A DNA stretch of 8,040 nucleotides, taken from positions 1-8,040 of the forward strand of contig CANGVU010000041.1 of the NCBI GenBank assembly GCA_947457325.1, read 5' to 3'. A program made the position numbers and the translations under genes. Within the stretch, counting starts at the first letter, position 1. Each line of letters begins with the position of its first letter. This DNA is from Flavobacteriales bacterium. GTDB lineage: Bacteria > Bacteroidota > Bacteroidia > Flavobacteriales_D > Sanyastnellaceae. Below the pieces are notes generated by a model, which saw nothing but the letters and a program-made list of their open reading frames with translations, was not told the origin of the DNA and searched no databases. Shown here one piece after another: positions 1 through 5,291 of the stretch.

Positions 1-526
1 CTGTGAAATCATCCTCAGCACCGATGGGCAATTGCAATGGCACAGCATTGCTACCCAACATATCTTTAACTTGCTTAACAACCTTCAAGAAATCTGCACC
101 TTGGCGGTCCATCTTGTTAACGAAACCAATACGAGCAACGTTGTAGTTGTTAGCCAAACGCCAGTTGGTTTCGGATTGAGGTTCAACACCATCAACCGCA
201 GAAAACAAGAACACCAAACCATCCAATACACGCAATGAACGGTTTACCTCAACGGTAAAGTCAACGTGACCTGGGGTATCAATGATGTTGATGTGGTATT
301 TGTCTCCACGGTAGTTCCAGAATACGGTTGTAGCAGCAGAGGTAATTGTGATTCCTCTTTCTTGCTCCTGAACCATCCAGTCCATTGTGGCAGCACCATC
401 ATGTACTTCACCAATTTTATGGTTAACCCCAGAGTAGTAAAGAATACGCTCAGTGGTTGTGGTCTTTCCCGCATCGATGTGAGCGGCAATACCAATATTT
501 CTTGTGAATTTAAGGTCGCGTGACAT
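1..526 (-). CDS. fusA: Elongation factor G, N-terminal part (partial at left edge)
   Basis: EF-G is the cytoplasmic GTPase that drives tRNA-mRNA translocation on the ribosome and, with ribosome recycling factor, ribosome splitting. About 175 N-terminal residues are visible of a family length near 700; the rest lies beyond base 1. The G-domain motifs are all present: the P-loop AHIDAGKT at residues 15-22, the switch I segment ERGITI at 56-61, DTPGH at 83-87 and NKMD at 137-140. The start is ATG at 526-524 ([13 protein letters not shown]), which aligns with the usual EF-G N-terminus. It follows rpsG with a 19-base gap that is purine-rich on the coding strand, so it should be the third gene of the rpsL-rpsG-fusA operon and be co-transcribed from the promoter upstream of rpsL. 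Nothing looks degenerate in the visible part. Identification is essentially certain; only the C-terminal domains are unseen. Confidence 0.98.
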   Translation of the reverse strand, partial: MSRDLKFTRNIGIAAHIDAGKTTTTERILYYSGVNHKIGEVHDGAATMDWMVQEQERGITITSAATTVFWNYRGDKYHINIIDTPGHVDFTVEVNRSLRVLDGLVFLFSAVDGVEPQSETNWRLANNYNVARIGFVNKMDRQGADFLKVVKQVKDMLGSNAVPLQLPIGAEDDFT

Positions 527-545
527 TTTTCTTTCTCTCTAAATA

Positions 546-1013
546 TTAAAAACGGAAATGTGAGAATGCCTTGTTGGCTTCAGCCATACGGTGAACATCT
601 TCTCTCTTTTTGTAAGCAGCACCTTCATTCTTGGCAGCAGCGATAATTTCACCAGCCAACTTTTCAGACATGCTTTTCTCATTGCGCTTACGAGCATAGC
701 CAATCAACCATTTCATGGCCATTGAACTCTTGCGCTCCTCACGAATGGGTGATGGAATTTGGAAAGTAGCACCACCTACACGACGACTGCGTACCTCCAC
801 AGCTGGAGTTACGTTCTCTAGGGCGCGACGCCAAACTTCCAATCCTTCTTCTTGTGTCTTTGCAGCCACCTTCTCGATTGCATCGTAGAAAATGGTGAAA
901 GCAACGTTTTTCTTACCTTGCAACATGATGTTGTTTACGAACTTGGTTACAACGGTATCGTTAAACCTTGGATCGGGTAATACTACAATTTTTTTCGCTT
1001 TTCTTCTTCTCAT
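546..1013 (-). CDS. rpsG: 30S ribosomal protein S7
   Basis: S7 is a primary 16S rRNA-binding protein that nucleates assembly of the 30S head and lines the E-site and mRNA exit channel. The 155-residue product has the normal family length. It begins [19 protein letters not shown] and contains the conserved stretch [13 protein letters not shown], the [14 protein letters not shown] segment and the C-terminal [20 protein letters not shown] region. The ATG at 1013 lies 9 bases after the rpsL stop, and its TAA at 548-546 precedes fusA by 19 bases, giving the standard str-operon order. In E. coli S7 represses this operon by binding the rpsL-rpsG intercistronic region. Here that gap is only 9 bases, so the same mechanism in the same place is unlikely (inference). 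The loop reads [10 protein letters not shown], a mild variant of the usual bacterial sequence. Confidence 0.98.
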   Translation of the reverse strand: MRRRKAKKIVVLPDPRFNDTVVTKFVNNIMLQGKKNVAFTIFYDAIEKVAAKTQEEGLEVWRRALENVTPAVEVRSRRVGGATFQIPSPIREERKSSMAMKWLIGYARKRNEKSMSEKLAGEIIAAAKNEGAAYKKREDVHRMAEANKAFSHFRF

Positions 1014-1022
1014 GACTTAAGC

Positions 1023-1430
1023 TTATTTCTTTTTACCTGCAGCCGCTGGAGCTTGACCTGGCTTAGGACGTTTTGTACCATATTTTGAACGGCGCTGACC
1101 ACGACCATTCACGCCGGCTGTATCCAACGCACCGCGAACGATGTGATAACGTACACCTGGAAGATCTTTCACACGACCTCCACGAACCAACACGATGCTG
1201 TGTTCTTGCAAGTTGTGCCCTTCTCCTCCGATGTAGGCGATAATTTCAAATCCATTGGTCAAACGCACCTTAGCTACCTTTCTCAAAGCTGAGTTCGGCT
1301 TCTTAGGAGTTGTTGTATAAACCTTGGTGCATACTCCACGACGCTGTGGGCATGACGTTAACGCAGCACTCTTGCTGCGATACGTTTTGGGCTCTCGGCC
1401 CTTTCTAATCAATTGTTGAACTGTTGGCAT
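1023..1430 (-). CDS. rpsL: 30S ribosomal protein S12
   Basis: S12 sits at the decoding centre of the 30S subunit and helps control translational accuracy. The 135-residue protein starts [12 protein letters not shown] at the ATG 1430-1428, matching the conserved S12 N-terminus. An in-frame GTG at 1475 would add 15 residues that S12 lacks, so it was not used. The decoding loop [13 protein letters not shown] (39-51) and [13 protein letters not shown] (84-96) are intact. Lys43 and Lys88, the usual sites of streptomycin-resistance substitutions, are both wild type. Asp89, in the position that RimO methylthiolates in E. coli, is present. The C-terminus carries a short Pro/Ala/Lys tail after KYGTKRPK. 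It is the first gene of the rpsL-rpsG-fusA operon, has no clear Shine-Dalgarno site, and is preceded by a leader of roughly 60 bases. Confidence 0.98.
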   Translation of the reverse strand: MPTVQQLIRKGREPKTYRSKSAALTSCPQRRGVCTKVYTTTPKKPNSALRKVAKVRLTNGFEIIAYIGGEGHNLQEHSIVLVRGGRVKDLPGVRYHIVRGALDTAGVNGRGQRRSKYGTKRPKPGQAPAAAGKKK

Positions 1431-1466
1431 GTTCGTTCTAAGTTCCTTTGTTTCACTGATTTCTAA

Positions 1467-1481
1467 CGTAGTCACTCTACG
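1467..1481 (-). promoter_or_regulatory. Small hairpin in the rpsL leader
   Basis: On the transcribed strand the leader holds CGTAG-AGTGA-CTACG, a perfect 5-base-pair stem with a 5-base loop, extendable by one G-U pair. It lies between the predicted transcription start near 1490 and the rpsL start codon at 1430. Leaders of ribosomal protein operons often carry regulatory structures. This one is short and could occur by chance, so a regulatory role is only a suggestion. Confidence 0.25.
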
Positions 1482-1495
1482 CGAAATTCGGGTTG

Positions 1496-1526
1496 CAAAT
1501 GTACATCTTTATTTCATTCTCGCAAG
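1496..1526 (-). promoter_or_regulatory. Bacteroidota-type promoter of the rpsL operon
   Basis: Read on the minus strand, TACATTTG (1503-1496) is a perfect match to the Bacteroidota -7 element TAnnTTTG. Exactly 19 bases upstream lies CTTG (1526-1523), matching three of four bases of the -33 element TTTG. Transcription would start about 6-8 bases downstream, near 1490, leaving a leader of about 60 bases before rpsL. It is the only perfect TAnnTTTG I found on the minus strand in this intergenic region, and it is correctly oriented for the str operon. Confidence 0.75.
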
Positions 1527-1758
1527 ACCTCTTGTTGATTATTTTTTGAAATTAGTAAAATTACTTTGCAAACAACTCATTTTCAATGGAATAAAATTGA
1601 GTCGAAAATACATTTTTTTCAACATTTCAACCGGTTTTTTGCTGTTTAATGATTTTTTAATCGAGAAATTATCCACTGCTGTTTTTTGAAAACCTTGAAT
1701 CCCCTTTTTTTAGGTCTACGTGCTTTTTGCTTTCACATTTTCCTCATTTTTGCAATTC
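1527..1758. other. AT-rich divergent intergenic region without a recognisable gene
   Basis: This is the remainder of the 328-base gap between the divergent rpsL and gldG starts. It is rich in T-runs and A-runs. It should contain the gldG promoter, but no plus-strand sequence matches both promoter boxes. The best -7 candidate is TACATTTT at 1609-1616 (one mismatch to TAnnTTTG), with only a poor -33 match 19 bases upstream. TTACTTTG at 1561-1568 is another one-mismatch candidate, also without a well-placed -33 box. No ORF here looks coding, and I see no tRNA or riboswitch-like structure. Confidence 0.5.
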
Positions 1759-3492
1759 ATGAATGCAAGAAGAACAGATATCATCCAATTTTTAATTGGC
1801 GCCTTGATTGTGCTGGTAACGGGTTACATTTTACAATTCTCCTTTTTCAAATGGGATTTGACGGAAGAAAAACGCCACACCTTGACGACAGCAACCAAAG
1901 ACATGTTGACCAATCTTGAAGACAAGGTCTTTGTCCGCTGCTATTTGCACGGAGAATTCCCGGCCAATTTTAAACGATTGGAAAACAGTATCCGCGAAAA
2001 GTTAGAAGAATTCAAAGATTACAGTGATGGAAAGGTGCAATTTGAGTTTATTGATCCTTATGCCAATCCAGATAAAAAGCGCATTGCCGATCAAGAAAAA
2101 GCGCTGGATGAAAAAGGAATCAAATTCACCCGTCTTTCTCTCAAACAAGGAGGTGCACAACAGTTTAAATTGATTTGGCCTGGTTGTATCATTGAATACC
2201 GAGGAAAGGAAACTCCAGTACAGTTGTTTAAGAGTGAATCGCCCACGTTTACTGATGAGATGATTAATGCCTCAGTCAACAATTTGGAGTATGAATTGGC
2301 CAGTCGTTTGCGCATGGCCATAAGGCCTGAAAAGCCTGCAGTGGCTATACTTGAAGGGCATCGTGAATTGGCCCCCATTCAGATGGCAGACTTCCTTACC
2401 GCTGTGGAAGAAAATTACAATTTAGCATTTGTGAAAATTGATGAAAAAATCAACGCTTTTTCTGATAAAGTGGATGGATTTGACGGCCGTAAGAATCGAT
2501 TTCAAACCCTTGTCATTGCTAAGCCAGACAGCGTAATCAGTGAAAAGGATCGAGTGATCATCGATCAATTTATCATGAATGGAGGTAAAGTCCTTTGGTT
2601 GGTAGATCCTGTGAAAACAGATTTGGACAGCCTTCGGGTTAGACAAGAAACCATGGCCATTTCCAATGAAAATGGTGTATACGAACAACTATTTGAATAT
2701 GGTGTTAGATTGAACAGAAACATTGTCATTGATTACCAATGTGCGCCCATTGCCTTTGATGCTGGCCCCAATGGCAATCAACGCGATATCCAGATGTTCA
2801 ACTGGTATTATGCGCCGTTGATGTTTACCCAAGGACAAACACATCCGATTGTCTCTCATTTGGACCCCATAAAATTAGAGTTTGCATCCAGCCTTGATTC
2901 CGTGAATGCAGGAAAAGGCATTAAAAAAACGGTGTTGCTTAAAAGTTCTCCACTCAGCAAAGCCTGGAATACGCCCGTTCGCATCAACACCTCTATTGTC
3001 AGCTTGGAACAAAACTATTTCGAAGCCAATAAAAATGCGGGAATGCCAATGGCCATGCTGCTAGAAGGGAGCTTCCACTCTGCATACTATGATCAACTAC
3101 CCAACAACATCCGACAAGACAAAAGTATTGGCTTTAAAAACAACAGCGAAAAAACGGCCATCATCGTAGTTGGAGACGGTGACATAATAAGAAATGGCTT
3201 GATGCCCGCACAGTCCGGTTATACACCATTACCATTGGGGTATGATCGTTACGCCAAGGCTGTATTATATGACAACAAGGAATTTCTCCTGAATTGCATC
3301 AATTATTTGATGGATGATCAAGCTTTAATCAGCGTCAGATCAAGAACAATCAAGTTGCGAAAGCTAGATGCAAAGAAAATTGCGCACCAGAAAACGAGCA
3401 TCCAAATGGCCAACACAGCCATTCCGCTGTTATTGGCGATGGTCATGGGTATAGGTCAATATTTATGGAGAAAAAGAAAGTGGGGGAAATGA
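1759..3492 (+). CDS. gldG: GldG-family ABC transporter auxiliary protein
   Basis: This is a 577-residue membrane-anchored protein of the GldG / ABC_transp_aux type. In gliding Bacteroidota GldG works with the ATPase GldA and the permease GldF in an ABC-2 type transporter needed for motility; its transported substrate is unclear. One transmembrane segment near residues 8-30 is followed by FKWDLTEEKRHTLT (30-43), the juxtamembrane signature of the family. A large extracytoplasmic region includes VAILEGHRE (195-203), GGKVLWLVDP (275-284) and VVGDGDIIRNG (470-480). A second transmembrane helix near 550-570 precedes the basic end WRKRKWGK. I chose ATG 1759; an in-frame GTG at 1720 would add 13 hydrophobic residues before the charged MNARR and looks wrong. 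It overlaps the DUF4340 gene by ATGA, implying an operon. gldF is not upstream, because rpsL diverges there. Family assignment is firm, but a role in gliding specifically is inferred. Confidence 0.85.
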   Translation: MNARRTDIIQFLIGALIVLVTGYILQFSFFKWDLTEEKRHTLTTATKDMLTNLEDKVFVRCYLHGEFPANFKRLENSIREKLEEFKDYSDGKVQFEFIDPYANPDKKRIADQEKALDEKGIKFTRLSLKQGGAQQFKLIWPGCIIEYRGKETPVQLFKSESPTFTDEMINASVNNLEYELASRLRMAIRPEKPAVAILEGHRELAPIQMADFLTAVEENYNLAFVKIDEKINAFSDKVDGFDGRKNRFQTLVIAKPDSVISEKDRVIIDQFIMNGGKVLWLVDPVKTDLDSLRVRQETMAISNENGVYEQLFEYGVRLNRNIVIDYQCAPIAFDAGPNGNQRDIQMFNWYYAPLMFTQGQTHPIVSHLDPIKLEFASSLDSVNAGKGIKKTVLLKSSPLSKAWNTPVRINTSIVSLEQNYFEANKNAGMPMAMLLEGSFHSAYYDQLPNNIRQDKSIGFKNNSEKTAIIVVGDGDIIRNGLMPAQSGYTPLPLGYDRYAKAVLYDNKEFLLNCINYLMDDQALISVRSRTIKLRKLDAKKIAHQKTSIQMANTAIPLLLAMVMGIGQYLWRKRKWGK

Positions 3493-4514
3493 AAAACAAA
3501 AAAAATATTCTGTCCATCATCATATTGGTTGGACTGATTGGGGTTGCTATTTATTACTACAATAAAAATCAGAGCAGCAGCATTGCTGAAAATCCATTTA
3601 CCCAATTTGCCATTACAGACACTAGTTCTGTAACCAAGATATTCATTGCGGACAACCAAGGCAACACTGCCCTATTGGAGCGTCCGCAACAAGGGCGTTT
3701 GTGGACGTTAAACAAACAATACAAAGCACGTGAGGATGCAGTCAAAAACCTGTTACAGGTAGTGAACAGAATCAAAGTTAGGGGGAATGTTTCATCCAAG
3801 TCTAGAGACAACATGATGAAGGTGTTGGCTTCTTCAGCCAAGAAAGTTGAATTGTATGTCAATGGAGAAAACGAGCCATCCAAAATATATTACATTGGTC
3901 CCAACACGCAAGATCACACCGGAACCATAATGCTTTTGGAAATTCCTGAAGAAGGAAAAGCTCCAGAACCATACATCTGTCATATGGAGGGATTCACTGG
4001 ATTCTTAAATCCACGTTTCTTTGCTGAAGAGATGGAATGGCGTTATACTGGGATATTTGACCATCCCAAGTTAGATATTGCCAAAATTGAGGTGCTGCAT
4101 AGCATTCCCGAATATTCTTTTGATGTGACATACAATGGGGGGAATCAAATTGCACTATTACACAACAAAAAGTCCATTGAAAAATTTGACTCGATCAAAG
4201 TAAAGGATTTTCTTTTGAGTTTTAAAAAGGTACATTTGGAATCTTACAGGACCTTTTTAAAACCTTCTGTTGAAGACTCTATAAGGAAAATACCTCCGGT
4301 AGTTCGCATCAATGTGTTCAACACAAAAGGAAAAAAAGAAACCGTCTCATTGTACTTGAAGAGAGGAAAAGAAGGTGGCGTTGATGCCAATGGTAACCCT
4401 ACTCCATGGGATGCTGAATATTTTTGGGCCATGAACGACAGAGGCGAAATTGGATTGGCGCAGCGATATGTATTTGACCCCTTGACGATTCCCTATCAAT
4501 CTTTTCTCAAGTAA
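3489..4514 (+). CDS. DUF4340-like membrane-anchored protein
   Basis: The 341-residue product begins MKNKKN and has one N-terminal membrane helix (about residues 7-23, rich in Ile, Leu and Val) followed by YYYNKNQ. The rest is probably outside the cytoplasmic membrane. The pattern FAITDTSSVTKIFIADNQGN, then WTLNKQYKAREDAVKNLLQVVNRIKV, resembles the start of DUF4340 proteins, and a later WRYTGIFDHPKLDIAKIEV segment fits the repeat-like architecture of that family. DUF4340 genes commonly sit beside GldG/ABC-2 transporter genes, so this is probably an accessory subunit of the same complex (inference). The chosen ATG at 3489 forms an ATGA overlap with the gldG stop, suggesting translational coupling. 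An in-frame ATG at 3465 would add 8 residues, also hydrophilic, and cannot be excluded. A purine-rich AAGTGGGGGAA lies directly before 3489. No catalytic motif is evident and the biochemical role is unknown. Confidence 0.8.
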   Translation: MKNKKNILSIIILVGLIGVAIYYYNKNQSSSIAENPFTQFAITDTSSVTKIFIADNQGNTALLERPQQGRLWTLNKQYKAREDAVKNLLQVVNRIKVRGNVSSKSRDNMMKVLASSAKKVELYVNGENEPSKIYYIGPNTQDHTGTIMLLEIPEEGKAPEPYICHMEGFTGFLNPRFFAEEMEWRYTGIFDHPKLDIAKIEVLHSIPEYSFDVTYNGGNQIALLHNKKSIEKFDSIKVKDFLLSFKKVHLESYRTFLKPSVEDSIRKIPPVVRINVFNTKGKKETVSLYLKRGKEGGVDANGNPTPWDAEYFWAMNDRGEIGLAQRYVFDPLTIPYQSFLK

Positions 4515-4523
4515 TCGTCTTGC

Positions 4524-4545
4524 GCATTAATGCCCCCATTGGTGC
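4524..4545 (+). terminator. Stem-loop at the convergent gldG-operon / methyltransferase junction
   Basis: On the plus-strand RNA, GCATTAATG (4524-4532) pairs with CATTGGTGC (4537-4545) over nine base pairs, two of them G-U, around a CCCC loop. It begins 9 bases after the DUF4340 stop codon, where a terminator is expected, but no T-run follows. The wobble pairs become A-C mismatches on the minus strand, so the fold is specific to the plus transcript. It also overlaps the last codons of the methyltransferase gene and may be coincidental. Confidence 0.3.
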
Positions 4546-5249
4546 ATGATGATTGAGCCCGCGATGGCTGCATTGAGCGACTCCGCATTTCCCAATTGCT
4601 CAATTAAGACGTAATTGTCAACCAATGCTCTTGCGTTATCACTGATGCCATGAGATTCACTACCAATGATCAATACCAAATCTTTGTTGGGTTTGCTCAT
4701 GGACATTAGCTTCTGACCACTGAGGTCAGCGCCGATAATTTCCCTATTGGCTTGTTTAGATTCATGAAGAAATGTACCCGTTGCATCAGTGCAAATGTTG
4801 ACATGAAAAATACTGCCCATTGTGGACTGCACCACTTTAGGGTTGTACAACTCAACACAATGAGGGGCCAACACAATTTGGGACCAACCAAACGCATCTG
4901 CACTTCTTATTAATGTACCAAGATTTCCTGGATCTTTGATGCCGTCCAAATACAACATCTTGGAGCCATTCAATATTGGTTTAAAAGTCAACTGATGCAC
5001 TACAGCCAGACAGGGTGAAGCGTTATTCAGACACGAAATTTGTTGCATTTCATGCGCCTCTATCCTTTCACCGCTGAAAGTGGAACAAATTCTCTCATCT
5101 GTTGCATACAGCGCATCAAAGATGGCACCCGATGATTTGGCTTCCTGAACTAGTTTTTCTCCCTCGATAATAAACAACCCCTTCTCCTTCCGAAATTTGG
5201 ATTGGTGCAAGGATCGTATATTTTTTATTTGCGCTTTTGAAATTGGCAT
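4527..5249 (-). CDS. TrmH/SpoU-family RNA 2'-O-ribose methyltransferase
   Basis: This cytoplasmic SPOUT-class enzyme is expected to transfer a methyl group from S-adenosylmethionine to a ribose 2'-OH in rRNA or tRNA. The 240-residue protein has an N-terminal substrate-recognition domain (about 1-90, with GLFIIEGEKLVQEA at 24-37) and a C-terminal SpoU catalytic domain. Motif 1 is DPGNLGTLIRSADAFG (106-121), with Arg115 at the expected catalytic position. Motif 2 is IGSESHGIS (195-203). Motif 3 is LGNAESLNAAIAGSIIMHQW (219-238), which forms the knotted cofactor site. Motif 2 has Ser where many relatives have Asn or Gly (usual form GNEGxG). The ATG at 5249 gives MPISKAQIKNIRSL, a typical family start. 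It is convergent with the DUF4340 gene (12-base gap) and divergent from tamL (42-base gap). The family is clear, but the exact target nucleotide cannot be read from the sequence, so no symbol is given. Confidence 0.92.
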   Translation of the reverse strand: MPISKAQIKNIRSLHQSKFRKEKGLFIIEGEKLVQEAKSSGAIFDALYATDERICSTFSGERIEAHEMQQISCLNNASPCLAVVHQLTFKPILNGSKMLYLDGIKDPGNLGTLIRSADAFGWSQIVLAPHCVELYNPKVVQSTMGSIFHVNICTDATGTFLHESKQANREIIGADLSGQKLMSMSKPNKDLVLIIGSESHGISDNARALVDNYVLIEQLGNAESLNAAIAGSIIMHQWGH

Positions 5250-5268
5250 GACGAAAGAAAAGACTTTG

Positions 5269-5285
5269 TACCTTCGGCAAAGGTA
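5269..5285. promoter_or_regulatory. Overlapping divergent promoter elements in an inverted repeat
   Basis: The 42-base gap between the methyltransferase and tamL holds TACCTT-CGGCA-AAGGTA, a perfect 6-base inverted repeat. The minus strand reads TACCTTTG (5285-5278), a perfect Bacteroidota -7 box pointing to the methyltransferase. The plus strand reads TACCTTCG (5269-5276), one mismatch from the same box, pointing to tamL. Neither has a good -33 TTTG at 19 bases. Starts from these boxes would give leaders of only about 10 to 25 bases. The repeat could instead be an operator. Confidence 0.45.
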
Positions 5286-5291
5286 AATTTA

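Noticed and set aside
266..523. Plus-strand ORF antisense to fusA
   Set aside because: It is a shadow of the strongly conserved fusA reading frame and resembles no independent protein.
1431..1475. N-terminal extension of S12 from a GTG at 1475
   Set aside because: It would add 15 residues not found in S12, and the conserved MPTVQQL start is preceded by a plausible leader.
1629..1636. AACCGGTT palindrome upstream of gldG
   Set aside because: An isolated 8-base palindrome is expected by chance at this length; it has no second copy in the intergenic region and no fit to a known operator.
1429..1689. Plus-strand 86-codon ORF in the rpsL-gldG intergenic region
   Set aside because: It starts antisense to the rpsL start codon, crosses the rpsL promoter, has no ribosome binding site, and its Phe/Leu/Ile-rich composition simply reflects AT-rich noncoding DNA.
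1681..1693. GTTTT-TTG-AAAAC mini-hairpin
   Set aside because: It is all weak A-T pairs except one, in T-rich DNA; not stable enough to call a regulatory structure or terminator.
1720..1758. GTG start for gldG 13 codons upstream
   Set aside because: The added Phe-rich residues have no family counterpart, and ATG 1759 gives the expected short basic N-terminus before the membrane helix.
2091..2688. Minus-strand ORFs within gldG
   Set aside because: They lie wholly inside a convincing coding frame, and their sequences show no domain or signal.
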